Below are positions 9,859-22,400 of a DNA stretch of 64,000 bases, piece by piece. Below the pieces are notes generated by a model. It ran no database searches, was not told where the DNA came from, and saw nothing but the letters and a program-made list of their open reading frames with translations. Position 1 is the stretch's first letter; every line of letters starts with the position of its first letter. Source of the DNA: Aspidapion aeneum (lineage: Eukaryota > Arthropoda > Insecta > Coleoptera > Brentidae). The position numbers and the translations under genes were made by a program. The DNA lies in NCBI GenBank assembly GCA_963576565.1, contig OY755040.1, forward strand, positions 84,450,321 through 84,514,320, given 5' to 3'.

Positions 9859-12344
9859 ATGGAACCTGGGGGTATTTTCAACATCCTGAAGGAAGCTCAT
9901 GGGGAGGAAGCGTGGAGTACGGCGAAATTGATCACAAACCTAACATCAAAGAGAGCTGCAATGCTAAACAGAAGGGTTTTTTTTACTTCAGTGTAGATCT
10001 AAGAATCTTTTTCCTAAACATATTTTAAATAATTTTAAATGTTTAAACACAGTCTTAATGGACAGTCACCCTTATAAAAGGGAAGTAGATTCTATAACAC
10101 ATAGATTTAAATCATCTATATTAAATTTAGAAATAAAAATCACAATTTGGAAAATAGATAGTTTAGATAAAGAACTTATGGAATTAAAAGCAAAGGTAAG
10201 AGGTCTTGTCACTATAGCAAACTATGATAGTTTTAATAGATTTTTGACTAATTTTTTCGAGAAAAAATTTAATTACATAAAAGAGATAAACATTAACAAA
10301 TTAAACAATTTAAATAGCGATAGCCAAGAGTTTACAATTGCAGAAAACAAGGAATTTATTTTTAACTACACTAATCTCAACCTACCAAATGATATTTTGA
10401 CTATTTTAGGTTTAGGTCCCAAATTCTCATTACCAGTTAGCCCACAACATCTATCTATTCAAACATTTATCAAGGATTTAGAGTATATAATATCATCACA
10501 ACAAGACTGGGATGAGGACAAAGCACAGAACGTGAGATCGGATTCAGTGAATATAATATCTAATTATTTAAATAAAAACACCAACAACAACCCTATCAAT
10601 AAAAAATATAAAAACGTTTTTAAACAGTATAAAAATGCTAACAAATTCTTAAAAGAAAATCCTGATATTATAGTAAGCAGGGCAGATAAGGGTAACAGCA
10701 CTGTCATTATGAATCGTTCGGATTATGATAATGCAATGACAGAAATGTTAAATGATGACTTGGTCTATAAATTGTTACACAATGACCCCACTACAAAATA
10801 TCAATCAAAAATTAACTCTTTTATCAATGATCTCAAAGAATGTGACTATATTAGTGAAAATATATCAAAAAAAATTAAAAATCATAATTCTGTCCCTCCT
10901 AAACTATATGGCTTACGTAAAACCCACAAAAACGGATTAAAAATGAGACCGGTTGTGAGTTGCCTAAATTCACCATCATATAATATAGCTACTTGGTTAC
11001 ATCAAATTTTGAATCCGCTTACCACTACTTTTGAATTCAATATAAAGAACTCATTTCAATTTGTAGAAAAGATTAAAAATGTGACTCTCCCTGATAACTA
11101 TGAACTTGTATCTCTTGATGTGGTATCCTTATTTACCAACATTCCGAAATCATTGGTACTAGATATAATTAAAAAGCATAAAAGACATATTAGCGCTTAC
11201 ACTGAATTGCCAGTGGAGAAGATACTTGAAATGATTTCTTTATGTTTTGACACGAGCTATTTTTCATTCCAAGGCAAAATGTACCAACAATTAGATGGTA
11301 GTGCAATGGGAAACCCCAGCTCACCCGTATTAGCTAATATAGTCATGGATCATGTGATCAGAGAAGTTTACAAAAAGATCGATTTTTTTATTCCATTTCT
11401 TTTTGTATATGTTGATGATACAATTTCCGCTGTACCAAAAGACAAAATAGAGACTATTCTCACTATTTTTAACTCCATTCATCCGAAAATTCAATTTACC
11501 ATTGAAAAAGAAACTGACAAAAATCTAGCATTTTTGGATGTTAAGGTTATCCGAGAGAGTGATGGAAGTTTGATTACCAATTGGTACCGTAAACCGACTA
11601 GCTCTGGCAGAACTTTAAATTACAATTCATACCACAGTGTTCAGCATAAAATAAGTACAATAAACAACCTTTTATATAGATCGCACTATCTTAGTCATCA
11701 AAAATTCTGGGATGAAAACAAAAAAATAATAAAAAATATCGCAAAGAAAAACAATTACCCATCAACATTTATAAATCAGTGTGTTCAAAGATTCACAAAA
11801 AAGCATATAAGCCCACCAGAGAACTCTGAAAATATTAATAATGAAAGAAAAAAATATTTTAAGATCCCATTTCCATGGCTTATCTCACAAACTAAAGCAA
11901 TGCTTTCAAAAAAATGACCTAGAACTGGTTTTTTATAACTTAAAAACTACAAACAGCTTATTTACACAACTTAAAGATAAAACTCCATTTCTAAAGCAGT
12001 CTAGTGCGATCTATAGTATACCATGTAGCTGTGATCAAATATACATCGGTCAAACAAAACAATATATTGAAAATCGATTCAAACAACATAAATACGATTG
12101 CCAAGAAAAAAATAAAAATAAAAAAGATAAGACAGCATTAGCCACTCATCATTTTTCAACACAGCATGAGTTTAAGTTTGAGGAAGCAAAGATCTTGGAA
12201 AAAGAAACTAATTATTACAAACGCTCCATTTTGGAAATGATATATATAAACATTAATAAAGATAGAGCAGTTAATTTACGTAGCGATGTTAACAAATTGA
12301 GTACGGTCTATAACTCCCTACTCAATAGAATTCGCCTAAAATAA
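9859..12344 (+). pseudogene. Penelope-like RT/GIY-YIG gene, right palindrome copy, frameshifted
   Basis: This frame is a near-exact mirror of the intact gene at 6738-9224. A T-run of eight at 9977-9984 (seven in the left copy) shifts the frame after about 40 codons. A two-base loss near 11872 shifts it again between the RT and the GIY-YIG domain. The 619-codon middle part retains motif A, GSAMGNPSSP and YVDD. The last 167 codons keep IYIGQT and the HHF cluster. Both lesions are small indels, one in a homopolymer, so sequencing or assembly error is a real alternative to true inactivation. Confidence 0.9.
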
Positions 12345-13864
12345 CCCCCAAATGACGATTAATGAAATTAACAATAAACAAAATAAAGTAAACTTAAAAG
12401 AAAATTATATTTAAAAAATAATATAAAATATTTATAGAAAAAAATATATATTAATATACATTAATATTAATATTATAAAAATGATCAAAATTATATAAAA
12501 TATAAAAAAAAAAATAAAAAATAAAAAATAATAATAGAAATTATATAAAAAAAAAATAATAATAATAACATTAATAAAAAATATAAATATAATACGTGTA
12601 TGGATGTATGTGCATGTGTGTATATGTATGTATGTATGTGATTGTATGTATGTATATGTGGGTGTATGTATGTATATGTATAATATAAAAGGAAAAAAAT
12701 AAAGCTTTTCCCCAATTAAACCACGACAACAAAATACGAAGTGTCTTTCTAAGTAGTCATGAATACGTAAATGAGTTGAAAATTAGCGTTCAACCAAAAA
12801 ATATTTTTTGCTTTTTTAAAAATTAATTGTATATACCAAGGTTTAAACAGGAAAAGTTTTGTGTTCTGACAACAATGCATGTTATCAATGCATTTTAATA
12901 TACAACAACTCCAAACTAGAAAATAAGTTCCATCACTGTCTTAATTGTATCATACTATATACACTTGTCCCACTCTAAATTAAATCAGTACCGTACACTA
13001 CTAGTGCCACTCTATTCAAGGTTGCCTTTTGCTTTAAACTTAAAGAATTTTAATTTGTTTTAATATTTCGGAACAATGAAAATCCAGAATAGTGACAACA
13101 ATGCGGACTAATTTTGCCGCCCATAATATAACCTGTCTGATAAACAAAACAAAAGAAAATATAAATAATTACCACATTAATGTCGGGTTTCGTTTTTAAT
13201 TTTGTGCCGTTTGTTTTCCTGATGTACTTGAATTCTTATTTTTTGTTGTTCCAATGTACGATCTAGTCTGAAGGGTGAGTAACTAATTTTAAATATTTTA
13301 ACAGTCCTTTTTAAAATTTTAACATAGGTTTATAATGTGTACATTGTTGTTATTTTCTACATGGTATTATGGCTTGCTAAAGGTTTTATTTGTTATTGTT
13401 GTTTTTATATGAATAGCTGATTGATCTCTTTGTGCGTATTTTATTGAGACACCCATCAGTTACTATAGTGACAAAAAAACAAAAAAAAAATTTTTTTTTT
13501 GAACCTTTGTATAAAAAATTTTTATATATGTATATTAAAAAAAAAAGGACGGAAAATAAACCATAATTTATTCTTGATATAAATAAATAAAAAAATCAGT
13601 TTCATATACATTAAAAGGGAAAAAAATATTTAGGAAAAAAATAATATATTGTCAATAAGGTCATTTTAAATGTTATTTATTGGGAAAAGAATAATAATTT
13701 TTAATTGGTGATGTATTAATGTGCCGTATTTTATATTATCTTACTAATGAGTTGTAACCTTTTTAGTCTGATGAAGACAAAAACCATTGTCGAAACGTTA
13801 CCGATGGATTAAAACGTATATTTACCAGAACAACAGTGTCCTTATTCCCACTAAATTTACCTAT
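12345..13864 (+). repeat. PLE-2 right copy: 3' region and 3' pLTR
   Basis: Mirror of 5216-6737, including a (GTATGT)-type microsatellite at about 12597-12685 and a terminal pLTR with hammerhead at 13768-13820. No gene is visible. Confidence 0.8.
13768..13820 (+). ncRNA. Hammerhead ribozyme, PLE-2 right outer pLTR
   Basis: CTGATGA at 13768-13774, the GACA/TGTC stem II, GAAAC, the ACGT/ACGT stem III and the ATA triplet at 13818-13820. This is the fourth identical core in the palindrome. Confidence 0.75.
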
Positions 13865-13898
13865 AGTTGCATTACAAGGACGTGATAAGTTTACCAAA
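13865..13898 (+). repeat. 34-bp terminal extension of PLE-2
   Basis: After the right outer pLTR, 34 bp equal to the pre-ATG leader (AGTTGCATTAC...TTTACCAAA) abut the TSD. The left end lacks it. A short one-sided extension of about this size is described for Penelope elements, and it marks the end of the templated cDNA. Confidence 0.75.
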
Positions 13899-14337
<439 letters not shown>

Positions 14338-16558
14338 TCAAAATTTGTTTCTAAATCTAAAATTTTCGGAAACAGTGAAATCAAAACTATGGTTCTCTGA
14401 AAAGTGGTGGACAGCTAGTGCTGTTTTGTCATTTTTGCCGCGATTTTTTTCCTGACAATCGTAGTTATGTTGCAGGTGTTGTTTAGTTATTCCTATGTAA
14501 CATTTTTCACAATCTTGACAAGGAATTTTGTATGTTAAATTGGATCTTAGTTGTAAGGGTGTAGGGTCTTTTAAATGAGAATAGATTGATTTTAGGTTTC
14601 TTTGATTATAAAATGCCAAATCTGCTTTTATAAGTTTTTGATAACTCCTCCAATCTTCTCCGATAGGCCTTGGACATATGGGAATTTAAAATAGTATTTT
14701 TGAGGTTTTGATATTTTTTGTTGGGGTATTTTATACTCATTTATGATTTTATTTATTAAGTTGGATGGATAATTATTTAAGATTAGGAGTGATTTAATTT
14801 TTTTGATATTTTCGCTATAAAATTCAGGACTGTTTAAATTATATGCCATGTAAATAAAGTTTTTTATACAGCCTATTTTTTGAGAAAGGTGGTGGTTTGA
14901 CAAATAGTTGAGCAGTCTACCAGAACATGTTGGTTTAGAGTACCAATTGGTTGTTAAAATTCCCGACGTTGGAGTTATTTTCGCCAGTTCGTCCAAAAAA
15001 GGTAATTGAAAATCTTCTTCAAGTTCCATTGTAAATTTAATTTTTGAGTGATAGTCGTTAAGGTGGTTTAAGAGGTGGACTGCATGTTCTTTGGGTACTG
15101 CAAAAAAGCTGTCGTCGACGTAGAGCTTACAAACAGGGATGTCAGAAGTTCTTCCATCACTATCACTCAAGTTGCATATAGATTTCATTATTGTAGGTAA
15201 AGAAACTTGAAAAGAATAGAAATTCAACTAGTTGAATGAATAATTTTTTTGAAATATTTGTGTATGCTGATATAGTTGTGCATCTTATGGAAATGATGTT
15301 CAAGACTAGATCTTTAGGAATATTGGTGAACAAGGAGACAACATCAAACGAGACAAGAACGTAATTATTTGGTATTATGATATTTTGAATTATCGAGACA
15401 AATTCAAATGAGTTTTTTATGCTGCAAGTTGAGGTAGAATTTACCATAGTTAAAATATTATGGACGAAGACGGCTAGGTTATAAGATGGAGAATCAATAC
15501 AACTTACTATGGGTCTTAAAGCAAAACTAGACTTGTGTTTTTTTCTAAGTCCGTATATTTTGGGAGCTACTGAATTGTGCCTGTTGATTTTTTTAGATGT
15601 AGACTCATCAATAAATTCATTGCTTAAAAGTTGGTTAACTAATTCGTTAGCTTGGCCTTGGAATTTTTTTGTAGGATCTTTTTTTATTTTTTTGTAAATA
15701 GTTTCGTCGCTTAATAAGTTTAACATTCCTGTGTTATATTCTGATTTTTGCATCACGACCGTAGAGTTTTCCTTATCCGAGCGCATTATTAAAATTTCCT
15801 CATTTTGTTTTAAAAACTTGTTTGTGATTTTTAAATCTTTATTTATAATATTGTTATCTCGACTATCTCTGTGATTTTTTTGTTTTATGCAAAAGTTCGT
15901 AATTATATTGGTGCATTGTGCCCTTACTGAATCTTTTAAAAATGTATCCACTTTTTGTGTTTGAATGTAATATTCTAGATCTTTTATAATGGGTATAAAT
16001 TTCGGTCCTGCACACAAAATCCTATGTACTTCGATTGGAAGTTTGATCTGTGTAGTTATAGACAAAATTTTTATGTGTGTTAACTAAAATTTGTGGATGT
16101 GAATTTTGAAGGTTTCGAAACTTATCCATATGTAAATTTTTCAAGGTATTAAAGTATTTGTTATAATTATACTGACATCTTTTTTTTAAATTGTTATAAA
16201 TTTCTAGAGAAGTTATCTCGCGGATTCTATTATTAAGCTGTATCCTGGCCTCTTGAGCTTTGAAAAGTTGTGAAATAGTTATTTTAATTTCTAAATTTAA
16301 TAGGGATTTTTTAAATCTGTAAGTGATTCTATCAATTTCCCGTTTAAAACATCTATCTTCAACCTTAAAACTAACTATACTATTTAAACTATTGTTAATA
16401 TGTGTCGGAAAAATATTCGTGGATCTGCACTGTAGTAAAAAAATCCTTTGATTTATAAGTGTTGCTGTTTTTCTGTCAAATTTTATCCTATCTTTCAGAA
16501 ATGTTACCAGTTCCTCTCCATGTGTTTGTCTGATGGTGTTGAAAAACCCAATTTCCAT
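14338..16558 (-). pseudogene. Penelope-like RT/GIY-YIG gene of PLE-1, broken
   Basis: The frame starts at an ATG at 16558 and aligns with the PLE-2 protein along its length. It is split into four pieces: 16558-16022, 16065-15163, 15227-14628 and 14619-14338. RT motif A (LVSFDVVSLFTNIP) and catalytic YVDD are present. The GSxMGxP motif B block that should lie between them is missing: MQLE meets a TGA at about 15160 and the YVDD segment follows directly, which implies an internal deletion of a few dozen codons. The GIY-YIG part keeps the CxxC-like KIPCQDCEKCYIGITKQ and HHF motifs but lacks a few residues. Similarity to PLE-2 is clear but distant, so these are different subfamilies. Confidence 0.88.
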
Positions 16559-16618
16559 GTTGATGAGAGTTAATTATCATCCTTAAGGTTAGATTATCGT
16601 CTTTAAGGTTAGATCCAG

Positions 16619-16675
<57 letters not shown>
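16559..16675 (-). repeat. Restart of PLE-1 pLTR ending in (TA)n
   Basis: GAGAGTTAATTATC and CCTTAAGGTTAGAT appear as at 4305-4335, with a short internal duplication of the latter. A (TA)n run at 16622-16674 replaces the rest of the pLTR, so the hammerhead region is lost here. This shows a tandem PLE-1 arrangement. Confidence 0.7.
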
Positions 16676-16678
<3 letters not shown>

Positions 16679-19600
16679 GCATGCGCCGTTGTCACCTCAG
16701 CGTTAAGGATATGACGACCTGACCTCACCTATTTCTAGTGGTGTTACCACATATATAGGTACATATATGAGATGAGGGGAACTTGCTTTACCAGAATTTC
16801 AAAAGAGGGGTAAAGATTTTTTTTTTAAATATTTGATAAATACGTGAAATACGTTCGGACCTCAGGTCAATATATAACCTTTGGATATGTGCTATGTCCT
16901 GCCACCTCAGGCACTGTTGCCGGTTTTATTGAGGTGATAACGTATGGCGTATATCTACGCTAACCTATAAGCAACGTATTGGCTTTATCTGACAAAATTT
17001 ATATATTACATACAAGGTAACAACGTTTTACTTTTATTTAGGGACACTTTAGGAAATATTACAACTTTAAAACGTTGCAAAAGTTTGTAAGACAAGATTA
17101 ATGGTGGCAACGTACTGTCTTTATATAAAAACCCGTACCTTTATACTTTCATTATAGAAAAACGGGCTGTTATTTTTTTTGGAATACTCATTTTGAGGCT
17201 TGTGATCTCAGAAATGTTGCATAGCTTAAAAGTCCTAAATACAATTTTTGTTGGGAAATTGTTTACTTACTGTCAAAAATTCTACACATAGATCCGATAA
17301 ACAAATAAAAGGGAAGTGTCAAAAATACAGTTTTTGGAATGCTAATAAATTTAATAGTTTATATTAATTTGTATATTTTTTGATTTGCAATGATTATGAC
17401 ATGATGGATATGACAGAATTTTGAATATTTTTTAATTTATCCGTGAAAGTAAATTGAATAAAAAAGGAGTTGTAATAGTTAGTTAAGCCGTTTAAAACAG
17501 AAAAAACATATGCAGGATATTGTGTTTGCCCACGCCACAGCCCAACGCGCATATTATAAATCTAGTAATAACCACCAGCAACCAAAAGGCTCAAATGTCA
17601 CGTGATGTCACAATTTGTAAATTACATTCTTTATCATTTAATTTCCAAGTTTATTCGCTATATTGCAAATGCATCACCCTGTATATACAGCTTATTATTA
17701 ATATTTTCCTGCACGTTGTGAGAGGTTAATGTAATGAAAAATTTGCATAGTTTCCTATTATCCTGCTTTGCAAAATTGCCAAATCTTGACAGCAACTTTC
17801 TTCAGTTTATAGTATTTGTAGTTACATATTTTTTCAAAACGAATTTCTCTGAGTTCGTTTTAGGTTATTTAAATTTGTACCAAAGTATTAAATTCCTATT
17901 TAAGTATACTAATAATTTCCGAGTTGGCCCAGGATTACTTATACGTAATCCTGGTTCAACTCGTATTATTAGTGCACTCCAACAGGAATTTAAAACCAAT
18001 ATAACTCAAAAACGACCTATAGTTCAAAAGATAATATGAAAAATATTATGCAACTTTACATTATCCCCTGAAAAATGCCACGGAACCATAAAAATTGACT
18101 GTATTTAAATGCAATTTTCTGAAATAAAATAAACGGATCCATGACGGATCTGATACCTTTCTAGCTAGCCTATTAGAACACTTCCCGTTTTATTTTTTTT
18201 TGTACATATCTCAGAAACGAAGGCTTTTATGAAGTTTCAAGGTATTACACAAATTATTAAGATAAAAGTGCTTCATTATATTTCCAAAGCCGCATATTGT
18301 TAAGATGCTCCGTTAAAAAGTTCGCATTTAAAAAAAAATTAAATGTCAAAAAACTATCAAGCATTAGTGGATTTGGACCAAAATCTATTCAGCTCGTTAC
18401 AATGTCAAACACTATTTCACCTAAACATTTCATGAAAATGGGTTCAGCGGTTTAGGAGCTATCGTGTTACGGACAGAGATACACGCAGACAGACGTCACA
18501 ACGATATTGCTCACATAGCTTCAAACACACCCAAATAACGCAGTTTCGGCGTTATCTCAATTTTTTTTTCAAAAATAAAATGTATTTTCAAAACAAATTG
18601 CTTTGCTGCGATTTTCACTATTGTTTTGTCGCTTAAAAAGGAAAGCTTAGTAGTAGTAAGTTTTTTTCTTCTCTTGCAATAGCTGAATTCCTCCAAAGAC
18701 ATTGAATATAAGTTACGGCCAGGGACGTAACTGCTATAGTGGTTCTTCTTATTGAAGGAAAAAGCTAAATAGCGCGTGACAAAACATCGCAAATTAAATC
18801 AAAGTGATTTTTTTGTTTATGCTAGCCTGACCAGCTTAAAAACACTAAAAACGCGCATTTTTGTCCGATTATTTTAACGTTAATTCTTTTTCCTGGCATT
18901 ATCAATATTTTAAATTAGTTAAGTGTTTTAAGAATTGGCTATGTTGGCGCAAATTAAGTAAAAAAGTCGCATCATTATTCTTTCAAATTCGAATAAAACC
19001 CTAGTAATATGACATTTGTTTTTTTTGCTAAATTCGTTTTGGTTCAAACTTACGGAGGTATTTTTAAGTAAAAAACTGGAAATAGTAAAGTATTTTTTTA
19101 CCATTTTTGTTGACTCATTTTTTTAATTTAAAATTGGCTAAGTTAGTTAGTCAAAGATTTATCATTATTAAAAACCGGATTTTCTTAATAAAAAAATTTT
19201 AAAATCCGAGGCGTTTTTAAAAGTTTTTAAATTGACACACATATCTATAAAAAGTTCTTTGCCACCACAAAAAGAATTACTTATAAATTGCTGCTCTTCA
19301 TACCTACACAACGGTAAATGTTGGCTTCAATTTTCTTTTATTTATAACACTTTTTTTGGACATCGTATTTTATAGTCGAAGCAAATTAGGCGTAAAAATG
19401 ACGACTAGATGAACAAATTTATAAGGGTTTGACATTTTGGTTGTGAACTCCTAGTAGGAAACCTAAGGTGCAAAACCGAGGAAAAAATGTCAAAAATAAT
19501 AACCAAAAAATAGAAAATCAATGTCAGGCTTTGCTTCTTATAAAGCTTGCATTTACGATAGGTGTCCTTAAGGAAACCCCCTCTACCCTAGGATTAACCT

Positions 19601-21948
19601 CCTCACCAAACTGAACCTCACGACGATTTTCTGCGTTTATCTCACAAACCGTAACATTTTATATTCTTCATCAAATTTCTTATATATGATTCAAGTTTCA
19701 AGATTTATTCCACACATTTTAAATGTAAATACAGAAATTCTAACATTTTTATAATAAATTTTATAATTTTTTTATTAGTGCTGAAAGCGAAAAATTTAAT
19801 CCTGTAGTGCTTTTACCTACAAACAAAAGATAGAATACAAGAAAAAAATTAAGTAACTAAAAATAGCTTATTAAAATTTTAAAAACTTTAAGAACATTGA
19901 CTAAGTAACTACTGTTTATTACTTAATTTTTAAACTAATAATTTTAATTATAATACTAAACTTTTCCTGTCAAAAACAAACTCTTTACATATACTATAAA
20001 TAAAGAAATAAATCTTTATTATTTTTTACAGACACATACACACACACACATGCATTCACATAAACCCATATGCTATAGGTATAGGTACAGGTCAAATTAC
20101 TTTGATAACTAGTGGACAGTGGTTTAATTATATAATAGATTCTTATGTACAGTAGATCCGTAAAGTCTGGAATCACCCATTATTGCTGATTTAGAGACCG
20201 TTGATTGGATGACATGTTTGTTATTAAATAAATGACGTACTTCATGATTACTTTTAACTCTATTTGACCAATCAGGGTGCTAAAAAAAACTTATTTCATA
20301 CAAATGTCTTTTATTAAGTGTTTAGGTATGGAGATACCTTAACAAAAATGTACCACATTTGTAATGACCTATCAAAGCCAAATGTGAAAAAATATACCGG
20401 GTGTCCTATTTAAAGAAACATAAGTTTATGTCATAGCTTTTTTTGGAACATCTGTATAATTAACCATAGCCTTTTCTAACTCGGATTTTAAATCTTTATT
20501 TGATATCCAAGCTTTTTTCTAAAAAGCTTGCAACTTTTTTAAAAAATACGTGATTCTACACTTTACGGACACACTGTATAAGTAGGCATAATAAAGGGTT
20601 TTGAAAAAATAGAAAGATAAAAATCGGAAAATACAAACTCTTTTGATTTTTTGACAAATGATTTAAAACATAGCATCTTTATTGCTTTAGGAAATTCATT
20701 ATAAATCTTTGCCCCAAGCAAAATAAACATACTTTGTGTTGAATAAAACATAAAATAATACGGATTTTTTTTGTGATCTTTAAAAATAGCCCCATAATTG
20801 GGACGTTAATGGAGTTTTCTACAATAAACTTTATTATGCATTTTCTCTAAAGTACTTAGTATTTAGAAAATTGGATAAAACCTCATTATTTCAGTTTATT
20901 TTGCTTATAATATAGAAAGAAATATATGGAGGGGATATCTTTAACATATTGTGGTTTGTATCCTAGCAAGAATATTACACATGCAACTAATTGATACTTT
21001 TTGTAGGATATCTATCAATCTTTGTTTAATGTCATTACAATCATTCTCAAAAATGAGTCGTTTTTAAGTTAAAGGCCACCAAAAAAAGGAAATTGTACAA
21101 ATTCAAAAATGAAGTGGTTGATATCATACCTCGAAAACTATTACTCAAACAAACACCAAGGGATTTTAGAAAAACAGAATTTGTGCGCCATTTTTAAAAA
21201 AAAAACTTCCTTGAATATTATGGACAGTCAACCCTATAATTGTGCCAAGTTTCGGACCTTCCGCACCAAAACCGCATTTTATGTCTCTAATGATTAAACT
21301 ACTTAACTAATTTTAAGTCTAAAGCCCATAGCACAGGGTTGAATAGCTGTCGCAAATATTTAATGTATTACAAAAGCAATCAATCAACCGTCGAAAACTA
21401 CCAGAATAATCAAAGAAATGTAAGAAGACTAACAAAATTAGTTCAATTATTTCAATAGATAAAAAATACAATAATAATCGTCTACAAAGCCCCTTCTAAA
21501 ATATCAGACCCGAGACGTTTCCGAGAATTCGATTAAACATTCCAAGGGTAAAAAGCAGTTAATATCTGAAATTACATACAACAAAGAAACCCGTCTCTAA
21601 AATCTAAACCACAAGGTTGCCAAATTTCTGAGGTCGCTGCGACGCGGTCTTAACACGCAAAATACCTTTTATACCACCGAGGTGACTTAGTAGACCGTTT
21701 AGTTTCAGTAAAAGCGCCGCTAGCGCCACCGGTAGATACGTGAACTACACGGCCAAAAAGTAGCTATATATACCATTTTGTGACCTCAGAACAAAATTTT
21801 GCACACAGCTTGCTGAATGTGTCAGGGGTCATCCCTGAAATTTTTATTGAAAAACGTTGACATCTCAAAAAAGTGAGGTGACAACGTTATATATGAGGTG
21901 ACAGCGTAGTTTATATACTTTATTTTGAGGTGGCTACGTACCCTTTTA

Positions 21949-21950
<2 letters not shown>
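16676..21950. other. Unidentified ~5.3-kb insertion bounded by (TA)n, with repeated GAGGTGAcAACGT motifs at both ends
   Basis: No reading frame here resembles a known protein, and the short ORFs (60-100 codons) are not supported. Variants of GAGGTGACAACGT cluster at the ends. At the left they are at 16687-16699 (inverted), 16931-16944, near 17025 and near 17113. At the right they are near 21678, 21855 (inverted), 21874, 21894 and 21931. Clustered subterminal motifs in inverted placement at the two ends are typical of DNA-transposon transposase sites. The interior has TE-like stretches: a GTTCAGCGG...ACAGAGATACACGC segment near 18445-18495, and CCGGGTGTCC near 20398 paired with the GGACACACTGTATA motif near 20568. 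Both kinds recur in arthropod repeats. Function unknown. Confidence 0.4.
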
Positions 21951-21990
<40 letters not shown>

Positions 21991-21998
21991 GATAGTCG

Positions 21999-22031
<33 letters not shown>

Positions 22032-22248
22032 TATATTGAAATGATTTGAAAATAGTTAAAGGGAATTTGAAAACAGTTAAAGGGAATTTTTATTCATTTA
22101 TTTATTTATGAAATTTCCTACATGATCTAGTCAAGAACCATATCAAAATGAAAGAAGAAAAGAAGAAGAAAATGAGAGAATTGTGAGAAATAAAAATTTA
22201 ATAAATTTTAGTCATTTTTCTTTTTTAATTAATTTTTTTTTCCTTTCA

Positions 22249-22284
<36 letters not shown>

Positions 22285-22292
22285 CGACTATC

Positions 22293-22343
<51 letters not shown>

Positions 22344-22400
22344 ATAAAGGGTACGTAGCCACCTCAAAATAAAGTATATAAACTACGGTTCGGTTCGGTT
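21951..22400. repeat. TA-rich inverted structure around a PLE-1 pLTR fragment
   Basis: A block containing TTTGAGGTGGCTACGTACCC followed by (TA)n and AAGGTGATAGTCGTT at about 21907-21992 recurs inverted at about 22276-22388. Between them, 22040-22250 is a PLE-1 pLTR fragment with a short internal duplication (AGTTAAAGGGAATTT twice near 22055-22090). Confidence 0.65.

Larger units (their letters stand above)
5216..13898. mobile_element. PLE-2: head-to-head pair of Penelope-like elements forming a ~2 x 4.3-kb palindrome
   Basis: The left arm (5216-9541, minus strand) and right arm (9542-13864, plus strand) are nearly identical inverted copies. The centre, at about 9541, has essentially no spacer and falls within the pLTR. 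Each arm reads outward from the centre as partial pLTR, 34-bp leader, RT plus GIY-YIG reading frame, 3' region and pLTR. The right end alone carries an extra 34 bp (13865-13898) identical to the leader before the ATG. The differences I found between arms are few: one extra T at 9977-9984, a 2-bp loss near 11872, one base near 9836 (A to T, next to the pLTR), and 1-bp changes at the centre. The near-identity indicates a recent origin, or an assembly artefact. Confidence 0.88.

Noticed and set aside
17520..18792. ORFs of 69-101 codons (17520-17729, 17734-18039, 18511-18792 minus)
   Set aside because: No recognisable domain, no second copy to test conservation, and AT-rich sequence gives such lengths by chance.
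16676..21950. Polinton/Maverick or other large DNA virus-like element
   Set aside because: No polymerase B, integrase, ATPase or capsid-like frame is visible and the block is only 5.3 kb.
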